Position numbers and translations under genes: made by a program. The notes under the pieces are model-generated. The model did no database searches. It was given only the letters and a program-made list of their open reading frames with translations, and was not told the origin of the DNA. DNA of 64,000 bases from an uncultured Elusimicrobia bacterium (GTDB lineage Bacteria > Elusimicrobiota > Elusimicrobia > UBA1565 > UBA9628). Location of the stretch: NCBI GenBank assembly GCA_903830945.1, contig CAIKVT010000027.1, positions 1-64,000 on the forward strand. The letters are read 5' to 3'. Below are positions 36,680-46,046 of the stretch, piece after piece (positions within the stretch are counted from its first letter, which is position 1; each line of letters starts with the position of its first letter).

Positions 36680-36743
36680 ACCTCGCCTGAAATCCGGCAC
36701 GGCCCCCCGAAGCAACGGCGAATTTCATATAATCGAATCTCAC

Positions 36744-37712
36744 ATGTCCGTCGCTAAGAAGGTGTCTTACGTCCTAGTGCCGCTGGCAGTCTTCGCCTCG
36801 GCTTGGCTGCACCTGGCTCCAATCGCCTTGGCCGGCCTGCTTTCCTACATGATCCTGGACCTGACCTACCGCGGACTCGCGCGACGCGTCTCTCCCATGC
36901 TTTCCCGCTGGCTGGCACTCGGGGTGTTCCTGGTGGCCGCTGTCACGCTCGGGTGGATGGTCGCCCGCTTCGTGCGCGCCACCATCCACACCTTACCCCA
37001 GATCGCCGCCACCGCCATCCCCCGGATCATCGTCCTCGCCGAATCCCACGGCATCGACCTGCCATTCGACAACGTCTACGAGCTGCGCGAGATCGCCATC
37101 CAGAAGATCAAGGAGCACGCCGAAGGCATCACCAAGACCAGCGGCGTGCTGACCGTGCAGTTCTTCCATATCCTCATCATCGTCTTCGCGGCCATACTCG
37201 CATTCTTCAGCCCTCCCCCGGATAATTGTGGACCAAACTTATTCGATGAGCTGCGCCGGGAGCTGGCAGCGCGCATGCGCACCCTCATGGCGGGCTTCGA
37301 AAAGGTCCTCGGCGCCCAGGTGATCATCTCCGCGGCTTACACCGTCATGACCCTGGCCTTCCTCATCTCGATGGGATTTACGCACGTGATCTTCTTGACG
37401 CTGGCCACCTTCCTCTTCGGCGTCATGCCCATCATCGGAAACATCATCAGCAACGCCATCATCGTAGCCGAGGGACTGACCATATCCACCCACCACGCCG
37501 CCTTCGCGCTGGCATTCCTAATCCTCATCCACAAAAGCGGATATTTCGTCTACGGCCGAGTCCTAGGCTCGAGCATGAAAGTGCCCATGTGGCAGACCCT
37601 GTTGGCCATCCTCCTTGGCGAAGTCGTCATGGGCGTGCCCGGCATCATCCTGGCGCCGACCCTGCTGCATTACGCCAAGGAAGAGTTGCGCGCCATACCG
37701 TCCGCGCGCTAA
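36744..37712 (+). CDS. AI-2E family transporter
   Basis: Multi-TM; FGVMPIIGNIISNAIIVAEGL and LLGEVVMGVPGIILAPTLL; TATAAT 10 nt before ATG. Confidence 0.82.
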   Translation: MSVAKKVSYVLVPLAVFASAWLHLAPIALAGLLSYMILDLTYRGLARRVSPMLSRWLALGVFLVAAVTLGWMVARFVRATIHTLPQIAATAIPRIIVLAESHGIDLPFDNVYELREIAIQKIKEHAEGITKTSGVLTVQFFHILIIVFAAILAFFSPPPDNCGPNLFDELRRELAARMRTLMAGFEKVLGAQVIISAAYTVMTLAFLISMGFTHVIFLTLATFLFGVMPIIGNIISNAIIVAEGLTISTHHAAFALAFLILIHKSGYFVYGRVLGSSMKVPMWQTLLAILLGEVVMGVPGIILAPTLLHYAKEELRAIPSAR

Positions 37713-37734
37713 AGCTCTTCTTTCATGTGATTGT

Positions 37735-37800
37735 AGGGACAACATACTCGATTCAGGCCCCATCATCATGATAGGCCGCGAATTAAGTATGGTGTCCCCG
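37735..37800. repeat. REP-like imperfect palindrome in a convergent intergenic region
   Basis: AGGGACAACATACTCGATTCAGGCC ... GGCCGCGAATTAAGTATGGTGTCCCC; arms separated by ~11 nt; right arm matches 1040..1061. Confidence 0.65.
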
Positions 37801-37806
37801 AATCAA

Positions 37807-40239
37807 TCAGGCATCGGCCGATATATCCAGAAGGCGCGCGGCCTCGTCGATCTCGCCCACCAGACGGACCTTCTCGTCTCCCTCTGCCGGCAGGCGCCGC
37901 AGCAGGTCGAAGAACCGGTTCTGCGCGCGGTAGCGCCACCGCATGAGATTGGCGGCAGGCGCGACCGCAGCCAAAGCCGCGAGCCGGCCTAACCAGGCCG
38001 CTGAGAAGTCCTTTTCAAGCGAGTCCAGAACCCAGACCGCGCAGGCTTCCCATCCCTCTTCCGCTGCCGCGGACGGCACGGATAAACCCGCGGCCCGTGC
38101 CCGGGCCACGGTCGCGGCCACGTCCGCAAGATCCGCGTCCGGCCGCTGCCTGAACTGCCGGGCCCGGCGCAAGAGCCAGGCGTCCAGGGCCGCCTCGGTC
38201 TGCCCTTTCAAGCCGGAAGGGAGCTCCAAGCCGATCTTGGCATGCTGCTCGGCCAAGCCCAGACATTCGCCCATATCGAGCAGCGGCGAGTCATCCCAGA
38301 CCCGTCGGCGCTTCTCTACCAGACACTTGAGGATGCGTTCACGTTCATCCGCCAGGAGGTCTTCGAAACCGAAGCGGCGCCCCTTGGACAGAGGCCCTGC
38401 CACGGCCATAAAATCCCACGGCTGGCCTTCGCGCACGGACCGGACCCGGTCCGCCAAAGCCGCCAACCCGCCCGGCCCCAGGTCCGCCGCGGAGACCAAG
38501 GCCGTGACCGAGTAGTCGGGCATGGCCGCGGCCAAGAAGGCGCGCTGCTCGCGCGCTCCGGTGATGCCGTCAAGCATCGTGACCTGGCCGGCGACCAAGC
38601 GCACCCCGTCGATCCGATGTCGCACCAGACCGGAGAACTCCGCTGAGGAGCAGCCCATCGGCCAGTGCTCATGGCCCTCGGAAAATAAACTCGCGATCGC
38701 ATGGTGGGCCGCAGCGCGGTCCCCATCCATGCGGCCCGACAAGGCCAGCCTGCGGTAGACCTCCTCGCCCGTGCGGTGCTCGGCGTAATTGCTGGAAGCC
38801 GCCTTCAAACGCGCGGCTAAGCCCCGCTCCAAGTCCACGCCGGCGACCAGATGCGCCAATTCCACGGCCCGGGCCGCATATTGCAGATTCTGCACGGCCT
38901 CAATGCCGGAGATGTCCGAGAAGAACCAGCCGCAACTGGTGTACATGAGCATGGCGTGCCTCTGCATCTCCAACAGGCGCAGGGCTTTGACCCGATTCTC
39001 CAGGCAGTCCTCCGCCTTGAGGTGCTCCGCCATGAACCTGGCGACGCTCTCATCCGAACGGTCCAGGACGACCGAGATGTAGGCGTCGCGCGCTGCCCAG
39101 GAGTCACGCAGGACGCGGCCGCCCTCGCGCTCGAAGGTCAGCGCCAGATGGTCGCGCAGCCAGTCCAATGCCTCACGCATGGGCCGCCGCCAGGCCAAGC
39201 TCTTGCCCTCTCCGCCGCAGCCGCAAGCATCGCTCCAGCGCGACACGCCGTGGCTGCAGCTCCAGGAAGTGCCCAAACCGTCGCCGCCAGGCTTGATCTC
39301 GGCCTCCCAGGTAGGGGGGTTATCGGCAAGGAAAGCGCCATAGTTGACCACCTCGATGCCGCGCTTTGGCAACTCCTGGACCAGGAGGTGCGCCAGGCCC
39401 ATCTCGCCGAACTTCTCGTGGTGCCCATAGGACTCGCCATCCGTGCAGATGCTGACCAATTGAGCCTCGGCGGCAACGACATCGAAGGCGCCGAGAATGC
39501 GGTCGGCCCAGCCTTTGGCATTGACCATGACCTTCTCGAAGGCCACGCCATGCGAGAGGGCTCCATCATAGAAGAAGAGGGCCAGGGACTTCTTGCCCTC
39601 TGAGCCTGGGACGATCCAACGATAGGCCCGCCTGGGATCGAGTCCGCTTGAGGAAACGTCCGTCCAAGCTTCCGTGCCGATAGGCCGCACGCGCCGGACT
39701 TGAGTGGGAGCGAGTACGGCGCATTTGAGGCCGTGTTCGGCCAAAGCGGCCAGGACGGCATCGTTGCACGCGGTCTCTGGTATCCACATGGATTCGGATT
39801 CCCGGCCGAAACGATGCCGGAAGTCGGCCAATCCCCAGAGGATCTGCGTGCGCATGTCGCGCGGCTTAGCGAGGGGAAGTATCATGTGGTTGTACGCCTG
39901 GGCCATGGCGTTTCCATGGCCGGGCAGGCGCTGGATGCTCTTACGGTCGGCGTCAAGCAAGCGACGGTAGTCGTGCGGGTAGGCCTTTTCGAACCAGGTG
40001 AGCAAGGTGGGCCCGAAGTCGAAGCTGAGGTGCTCGTAGTTATTAACCAGCTGGCTGATGAGGTTGTGCGCGTCCATGAGGCGCGCCTGACTGTTGGGAA
40101 TGTAGCACTCGCGCGCGATGCGACGGTTCCAGTCGTGCGCGGGCTTAGCCGAGGACTGCCGCTCCACGGTCTCTGTCCAGGGATTCTCGCGGGGCGGCTG
40201 GTAGAAGTGTCCGTGTATGCAGAAATAGCGCTTGGTCAT
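37807..40239 (-). CDS. Glycoside hydrolase family 57 / DUF3536 protein
   Basis: YFCIHGHFYQPPRENPW; WGLADFRHRFGRESESMWIPETA; FDVVAAEAQLVSICTDGESYGHHEKFGEMGLAHLL. Confidence 0.85.
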   Translation of the reverse strand: MTKRYFCIHGHFYQPPRENPWTETVERQSSAKPAHDWNRRIARECYIPNSQARLMDAHNLISQLVNNYEHLSFDFGPTLLTWFEKAYPHDYRRLLDADRKSIQRLPGHGNAMAQAYNHMILPLAKPRDMRTQILWGLADFRHRFGRESESMWIPETACNDAVLAALAEHGLKCAVLAPTQVRRVRPIGTEAWTDVSSSGLDPRRAYRWIVPGSEGKKSLALFFYDGALSHGVAFEKVMVNAKGWADRILGAFDVVAAEAQLVSICTDGESYGHHEKFGEMGLAHLLVQELPKRGIEVVNYGAFLADNPPTWEAEIKPGGDGLGTSWSCSHGVSRWSDACGCGGEGKSLAWRRPMREALDWLRDHLALTFEREGGRVLRDSWAARDAYISVVLDRSDESVARFMAEHLKAEDCLENRVKALRLLEMQRHAMLMYTSCGWFFSDISGIEAVQNLQYAARAVELAHLVAGVDLERGLAARLKAASSNYAEHRTGEEVYRRLALSGRMDGDRAAAHHAIASLFSEGHEHWPMGCSSAEFSGLVRHRIDGVRLVAGQVTMLDGITGAREQRAFLAAAMPDYSVTALVSAADLGPGGLAALADRVRSVREGQPWDFMAVAGPLSKGRRFGFEDLLADERERILKCLVEKRRRVWDDSPLLDMGECLGLAEQHAKIGLELPSGLKGQTEAALDAWLLRRARQFRQRPDADLADVAATVARARAAGLSVPSAAAEEGWEACAVWVLDSLEKDFSAAWLGRLAALAAVAPAANLMRWRYRAQNRFFDLLRRLPAEGDEKVRLVGEIDEAARLLDISADA

Positions 40240-40341
40240 CAGAGAGATTATAGGGTTTTGGTTTGCCAGCGTCCAGGTTGGTTGGCCCTTCGGCGGTTAA
40301 GCTCACGAGCTGCGCCATGCCGCCCGCCGTTCCGAGTCCAT

Positions 40342-41334
40342 CTATCGCTTCAAAGCGCCAAAGGGGTCGTGACGGTCCAAAGCTTTCAGGGCGGCCACGG
40401 TCTTCTTCCAGTCCCGGCCGCAGCGCTCGTGGAGGGCATGGAAAGCGCCCAGATCGTAGGTATAAAGCCGGTAGGCCAGGACCGTTGCATTGTTAAGCGG
40501 CTCGGAGAGCGGCGAACCTATCTCTTCGAGCCGCTGGCGGCCCTGGTCGAAGACCTCTTCCCGTCGGGCAAGTTTCTCCTGGTCGGCGGCGGGGCTGCGG
40601 TAGAGAGTATCGAGCCGCTGGTATATCCCGTTCATGGCGACCATGAACTCCCGTTCGCGGGTCAGCCCAACCTGATATTCCTTCAGCTGCGAACAATCCC
40701 GGCCGAAGCGCTGCGCCAGGAAATCCACCGCTCCCTCCTCGCCTACGAAGGTCGCGACCGCCTCGTCGAAGTCCACTCGGTCCTTGAACCACACCGTGCC
40801 ATGGGTCAACTCATGGATGAGCAATCCAGCCAGTTCTCCAGGCGGATAATCGAGCACGTTGGAAGGCAGCGGGTCCGCGAACCAGAGGGGGGTCTTGTAG
40901 GCCGAGACCCCGCCCACCCGCGCATCGAAACCGCGGCCCTCGAAGCGCCGCATCTCACTCACCGCGTCGGCTTTCCGAAAATATCCTTTATAGGGCACCT
41001 TGCCCACCAACGGAAACCACCACTGGTAGGCCTCCAAACTCGTGCGCGGACAGGCTGAGACCACATAGGTGACCGCGCTGCTCACAGGAGTGAAAATCGA
41101 GAAATCCCGGGTCGGCTTAAGGCCCATGCGTTTGAAAGCGAACTCCCGGACCTCCAGGACCAGCTTGAGCTTGGCTTTAAGGTCCTCCGGGGTGGAAGGA
41201 TCACGCAGGGCCGCGGCCATGCTGCGGCTGCGCCAGAGCAGGCTCGCGTGGCCGGCCGCGGCCTTGGCGACGTAGACCGGGGAGCAAGCGCAGAGTAGGA
41301 CGGAAACGGCGATGGTCCCCCAACGGCAGGTCAT
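40342..41334 (-). CDS. COG4324-type predicted aminopeptidase (lipoprotein)
   Basis: Lipobox-like VLLCAC; FSIFTPVSSAVTYVVSACPRTSLEAYQWWFPLVGKVPYKGYF; LLIHELTHGTVWFKDRVDFDEAVATFVGEEGA. Confidence 0.8.
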   Translation of the reverse strand: MTCRWGTIAVSVLLCACSPVYVAKAAAGHASLLWRSRSMAAALRDPSTPEDLKAKLKLVLEVREFAFKRMGLKPTRDFSIFTPVSSAVTYVVSACPRTSLEAYQWWFPLVGKVPYKGYFRKADAVSEMRRFEGRGFDARVGGVSAYKTPLWFADPLPSNVLDYPPGELAGLLIHELTHGTVWFKDRVDFDEAVATFVGEEGAVDFLAQRFGRDCSQLKEYQVGLTREREFMVAMNGIYQRLDTLYRSPAADQEKLARREEVFDQGRQRLEEIGSPLSEPLNNATVLAYRLYTYDLGAFHALHERCGRDWKKTVAALKALDRHDPFGALKR

Positions 41335-43001
41335 TCCAGGTCCAGCCATCGCCCCTGTCCCTTGATGAGGTCCTTGAGCGCCTCGACAGCTTGGGCAGGA
41401 GACACGCCCTTGCGCACGCAGTCCTTGCCCACGTAGAGATTGATCTTTCCCGGCGCGCCGCCCACATAACCGAAGTCAGCGTCGGCCATCTCACCCGGGC
41501 CATTGACGATACAGCCCATGACCGCGATCTTAACTCCCTTGAGATGTCCCAACTCGCGCTTGACGCGCCCGGTGGTCGCCTGCAGGTCGAAAAGGGTCCG
41601 GCCGCAGCCCGGGCAGGAAATGAACTCCGTCTTGCTCATGCGGACCCCGGCGCCCTGCAGTATGTTATAGGCCAACTCCAGCTCCCGCGCGGGCTCCAAG
41701 CCTGAATCAATCTCCACCGAATCACCCACCCCGTCGCAGAGCAGCGATCCGATCAAAGTCGACGCATCGATGACCTGCCGCAAAACGCTCGGCGCTCGGG
41801 GGGCGCGTAGATGGATAGGGGAGTCCCCGGCCTGGGCGGCCAGGAGCCGGTATTCGCGCAGAAGGACTCCGGGGGCCTCACCAGAGAGCCCAAGGAGGGG
41901 CTCCTGCACTCGGCGGGATAGGCACAGGACCTCGGCCGCGGTACCGGCCTCGATGAGCCGGCCGGAATCTCGCAGCCTTTGCGAGGAGAGTTCTGGACCG
42001 AGATCGAGTCCCAGACCCGTAAAGCTCTGTGTGACCACCCGCACCGGATCGCCGCCTCCCACGCCGAAGCCGTCGATCACGACCCGCCGGCTCGGCCGCC
42101 GCGCATAGCCGCAGGGATCCGGGCAATGCCGCAAGTCAACTGGCTCCGGTCCGCGGCTCTCGTCCGAGCGTCCTTGAAAACGCTCGGCCAAGGCCCGGCA
42201 AACCGGGATCTCGGCTTCGGGCTCCTCGGTCAATGACACGCGCAGTGTGTCGCCAATGCCGTCTTCCAGCAAGCTGCCGATACCGATGGCGGACTTGATA
42301 CGGCCATCCTCCCCGGCCCCGGCCTCGGTCACGCCCAGGTGGAAGGGATAGTCCATGCCCGCCTCGACCATGCGAGCCGCCAAGAGGCGGTAGGCCGCGA
42401 TCATCACCTTGACGTTGGAGGCCTTCATGGAGAAGACCAGCTCGCGATAGCCCTGCTCCTCGCAAAGACGCGCGAACTCCAGGGCGCTCTCGACCATGCC
42501 CAGCGGGGTATCGCCGTGACGGAGCATGATGCGCTCCGAGAGCGAACCGTGATTGACGCCGATGCGCAGGCTGCGCTTGAGACGTTTAAGCTTGTCCACC
42601 AAAGAAGGGAACCGCTCCTGAGGAAAATTACCGGGATTGATGCGGATCTTGTCCACGAAGTCGGCCGCGACCTCAGCCGCGTCGGCGGAGAAATGGATGT
42701 CCGCGACCAAAGGAACGTCCATGCCTCGGAGCAAGAGGCCGGTCTTGATGCGCTCCAGCGCCCGCGCGGCCTCGAGCGTGGACGCGGCGAGGCGCACGAT
42801 CTCGCAGCCCGCCTCGGCTAAGCGCGCGACCTGGGCCACCGAGGCCTCCACGTCCAGCGTATCGGTCGTGGTCATGGACTGCAGGCGCAGCAGGTTGTCC
42901 GCGCCCAAGACCACCTTGCCAACGGCCACGGCCCGGGTGCGGCGGCGGCGATAGCTGAAGAGATCGGCGCAATACGGCGGGAGGGAGAGCGGCCTGAACA
43001 T
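41331..43001 (-). CDS. ispG: 4-hydroxy-3-methylbut-2-enyl diphosphate synthase
   Basis: VVLGADNLLRLQSMTTTDTLDVEASVAQVARLAEAGCEIVRL; ISCPGCGRTLFDLQ; IAVMGCIVNGPGEMADADFGYVGG. Internal ATG chosen. Confidence 0.92.
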   Translation of the reverse strand: MFRPLSLPPYCADLFSYRRRRTRAVAVGKVVLGADNLLRLQSMTTTDTLDVEASVAQVARLAEAGCEIVRLAASTLEAARALERIKTGLLLRGMDVPLVADIHFSADAAEVAADFVDKIRINPGNFPQERFPSLVDKLKRLKRSLRIGVNHGSLSERIMLRHGDTPLGMVESALEFARLCEEQGYRELVFSMKASNVKVMIAAYRLLAARMVEAGMDYPFHLGVTEAGAGEDGRIKSAIGIGSLLEDGIGDTLRVSLTEEPEAEIPVCRALAERFQGRSDESRGPEPVDLRHCPDPCGYARRPSRRVVIDGFGVGGGDPVRVVTQSFTGLGLDLGPELSSQRLRDSGRLIEAGTAAEVLCLSRRVQEPLLGLSGEAPGVLLREYRLLAAQAGDSPIHLRAPRAPSVLRQVIDASTLIGSLLCDGVGDSVEIDSGLEPARELELAYNILQGAGVRMSKTEFISCPGCGRTLFDLQATTGRVKRELGHLKGVKIAVMGCIVNGPGEMADADFGYVGGAPGKINLYVGKDCVRKGVSPAQAVEALKDLIKGQGRWLDLE

Positions 43002-43154
43002 CGGAATTATTATACCAACTTGCCACCGGCGGCCATGAAGCCGCCGGCCCTGGAGGAATGGCGTCCTCCCTTCCCTGAAGGGTGCAACGCGCAAGACGGA
43101 ATGTCCTCGAAATTTACGCGATAAATATCCCTTTGCGGTTCCAGCCAACGCATA

Positions 43155-43180
43155 GGCCTTTTGACCCGATGTCAAAGGCC
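43155..43180. promoter_or_regulatory. Near-perfect inverted repeat GGCCTTTTGAC-CCGAT-GTCAAAGGCC in a divergent intergenic region
   Basis: 10-bp arms with a single T bulge, between ispG (-) and 43247 (+). Confidence 0.45.
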
Positions 43181-43246
43181 CTTTGCTCCTTCCCCTTACG
43201 GAATCACTTTACTATACTAAAGGATCAGCAAAACGGAGGTGTGGTC

Positions 43247-44134
43247 ATGAAGAATCTGGCTGTTTTTACGATGCTGCTAGCTGCAGCTTTGCCGGCTCGT
43301 TTCGCGTCAGCACAGGACACGCTCGGCTCGGCAGGATTCGGATATCTCGGTCTTCAGCAGGTGCGCCAAATTCTGCCCGAAGGGGCGGCTCTTGTACCCG
43401 GCCAGGCCGTGGGGCCCTCGCTGACAGTCAGCGAGAAGATCACGAACTCCTCGCTCCGGCCGCAGGCGGCCAAAAGGCTCCTCTACATCTTCCCAAAATC
43501 TCTAAATGAGAACAGTGCTTTTTTGGACAAATGGACTAATATCCTAAGACACGCGGGCTTCACCCCAGGACCCAACGACTATCAGGAGAACATCTACTCG
43601 GTGCTCCCCTACACGGGCAACGGGAACCTCGTCATCCGGGAGTTCATGGCCGAGCCCGCGCAGTTCAAACCCAAGGACCCGGAGGCCTTGCTGGCCAACA
43701 TGGAGACGATATCCGGTCTTGTCCAGAAGGCGAACCTGCCCATCATCGCCTCCTTCACCTCGGACTTCGAGTTCTATCTGCCCACCTACCATCTCTACTA
43801 TCTGACCGACTACAAAAAAACAGCCAACGAGGAAACCCGGGTCCGCGTGCTCAAGGCTGCAGGCGCCGACCCCGCCGTCTTGACGAGGGCCGGTCTCCAG
43901 GTGCTGCAGCAGACCAAAGACGGCCGCCTCACCGTCTACATCGGCCGCGAGACCGGCATGGTGAAGCGCTCGACGGACAAACGCGAGGACATCGAGGCTG
44001 CGATCGCGGACTTCCAGAAATCCATCACTGAGCGGGGGGGGGTCTTCATCGAGTCAGTGGTGCGGGAACTGCCGCCGGGTTCATATAGGAATTTCGAAGC
44101 CGACCTCTACTTCTTCCAGGCGCCCCTGATCTAA
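43247..44134 (+). CDS. Secreted protein of unknown function
   Basis: GGAGG RBS, MKNLAVFTMLLAAALPARFASAQD signal peptide, continuous ORF of ~295 aa. Confidence 0.75.
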   Translation: MKNLAVFTMLLAAALPARFASAQDTLGSAGFGYLGLQQVRQILPEGAALVPGQAVGPSLTVSEKITNSSLRPQAAKRLLYIFPKSLNENSAFLDKWTNILRHAGFTPGPNDYQENIYSVLPYTGNGNLVIREFMAEPAQFKPKDPEALLANMETISGLVQKANLPIIASFTSDFEFYLPTYHLYYLTDYKKTANEETRVRVLKAAGADPAVLTRAGLQVLQQTKDGRLTVYIGRETGMVKRSTDKREDIEAAIADFQKSITERGGVFIESVVRELPPGSYRNFEADLYFFQAPLI

Positions 44135-45951
44135 GAGGACGCCGACTCGGACCGCGCGCCGTCCAGACCGGGATGGTCTGGACGGCGTCGGCTTTTAAGG
44201 ATCCGCAGCCACGACACGGCGCAGGTCGCGGCGATGAACAAGACCAGCGCGATCATCACTACGCTTAAGCCCGCATTGAGAAAGCCCGAGAAGTCGCGGC
44301 GGGGAAGATAGTTGCTGAAGATATTGAGCACGCCCGCCGTCACAGTCGTTCCCAGCATGAAGACGAAGGGCACAAACGTGGTCAAGGCGTAGCGCGGCTC
44401 GGACCTCTTCATGATAAAAGTCGTACCTACGGCCAGGGCCAGGGTCGCCAGAAGCTGGTTGGCCACGCCGAACATGGGCCAGATGGTGGTGATGTTTCCC
44501 ATGTAGACCATGGCGCCCCAGCACCCGCTGACGACCGCGCCAGTCAGGAGCACGCCCGCGAGCCGATCCGTCCGGGCGAAGGGCTTATAGACGCGGCCCA
44601 AAATCTCCTGCAGGATGTAGCGCGCGACCCGCGTGCCCGTGTCGAGCGCGGTGAGGACGAAAAGCGCCTCGAACATGATCGCGAAATGGTACCAGTAGGA
44701 GACGAGCCGATTCATGCCCGGCATGTTGGATAATATCTGGGCCATGCCCACGGCCAAGGACACCGCACCGCCGGTGCGGCCGGCCAGGTTCTCGCCCACG
44801 GCCGCGCTGAGCTCGCTGATATGCGCCGGGATCAAGCCGAGCTTGGCGAAGACCGCGGGGGGGACGTTGATGGCAAAGTAGTCGCCGGGGGCCAGGACCG
44901 TCGCGGCGATCAAGGCCATAATGGAAACGACACCCTCGGTGAGCATGGCCCCGTATCCGATGAAGCGCATATCCGACTCGCGATCGATCATCTTGGGAGT
45001 GGTGCCCGCGCTGATGAGGCAGTGGAATCCCGAGATGGCCCCGCAGGCGATAGTGATGCACACGAAGGGCCAGACCGGGCCCGGGACGATGGGCCCGCCG
45101 CCGTGGATGAAGGGCGAAAGCGCCGGCGCGGCCAAGCTCGGCCGCACCCAGAGGATGCCCAAGGCCATAAGAAAGACCGTGCCCAGCTTCATGTAGGAGC
45201 TGAGGTAGTCGCGCGGGCAGAGAAGGAGCCACACCGGCAGGGCCGAAGCCGCCAGGCCGTAAACGGCCAGGATGACGATGAGGCTGTTCCGGGAAAAAAT
45301 AAAATAATGGGCCCAGGCGCTCTGCGCCACGGGATGGCCCAAGAACACGCCCAGCAGGATGAAGGCCACGCCAAGCACGGAAGCCTCCGCTACCTTTCCC
45401 GGCCGCAGATGGTTCATGTACCAGCCCATGAGCAGCGCCGTGGGGATGGTCGTAGCTATGGAGAAGACTCCCCAGGCGCTTTCAGATAGGGCGTTGACCA
45501 CGATCAAGCAGAAGCCGGCTAAAGCCGTAATGACGATGAAGAACAAGGCCAGCGCGGTCGCGCCGCCCGTGACGGGCCCGACCTCGTGCCTAGCCACTTG
45601 GGTCAGGGAAAGGCCGTCATAGTGCATGGAGGCGCAGAGCACGACCATATCGTGCACGGCTCCGGCCAGGACGCTGCCGATGAGGATCCACAGATAACCG
45701 GGAAGATAGCCGAACTGGGCCGCCAGGACCGGTCCGACCAAGGGCCCGGCGCCCGCGATGGCCGCGAAATGGTGGCCGAAGAGGACCCATCGATTGGTGG
45801 GCTTGTAATCGAAATCGTTGCGACAGACGTGGGCGGGAGTGGGCATGGCATCGTCGCAGGCCAGGACCTTGGCCAGCAGGAAGCTGGAATAATAGCGGTA
45901 GGCCAGGGCGTATACCAGCAGGGCGACGACCAGAAGGGTGAGGGCATTCAT
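44131..45951 (-). CDS. cstA: Carbon starvation protein CstA family transporter
   Basis: NDFDYKPTNRWVLFGHHFAAIAGAGPLVGPVLAAQFGYLPGYLWILIGSVLAGAVHDMVVL. Confidence 0.93.
   Translation of the reverse strand: MNALTLLVVALLVYALAYRYYSSFLLAKVLACDDAMPTPAHVCRNDFDYKPTNRWVLFGHHFAAIAGAGPLVGPVLAAQFGYLPGYLWILIGSVLAGAVHDMVVLCASMHYDGLSLTQVARHEVGPVTGGATALALFFIVITALAGFCLIVVNALSESAWGVFSIATTIPTALLMGWYMNHLRPGKVAEASVLGVAFILLGVFLGHPVAQSAWAHYFIFSRNSLIVILAVYGLAASALPVWLLLCPRDYLSSYMKLGTVFLMALGILWVRPSLAAPALSPFIHGGGPIVPGPVWPFVCITIACGAISGFHCLISAGTTPKMIDRESDMRFIGYGAMLTEGVVSIMALIAATVLAPGDYFAINVPPAVFAKLGLIPAHISELSAAVGENLAGRTGGAVSLAVGMAQILSNMPGMNRLVSYWYHFAIMFEALFVLTALDTGTRVARYILQEILGRVYKPFARTDRLAGVLLTGAVVSGCWGAMVYMGNITTIWPMFGVANQLLATLALAVGTTFIMKRSEPRYALTTFVPFVFMLGTTVTAGVLNIFSNYLPRRDFSGFLNAGLSVVMIALVLFIAATCAVSWLRILKSRRRPDHPGLDGARSESASS
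44157..44197 (+). terminator. Putative Rho-independent terminator (13-bp perfect stem) embedded in the cstA 3' coding end
   Basis: CGCCGTCCAGACC-GGGAT-GGTCTGGACGGCG followed by TCGGCTTTT, downstream of the + strand gene ending at 44134. Confidence 0.6.
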
Positions 45952-46046
45952 GCCGGATTAGGTTATCATATCAGCAAGCCATCGGCTCCATGCTCCAATC
46001 ACGTCGCAGACGAACCCGTCAGAAGAGGAAGTGGTATAATCACCGC

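Noticed and set aside
39700-41058. 452-aa + strand ORF
   Set aside because: Antisense across GH57 and the aminopeptidase genes; spans two genes, no domain.
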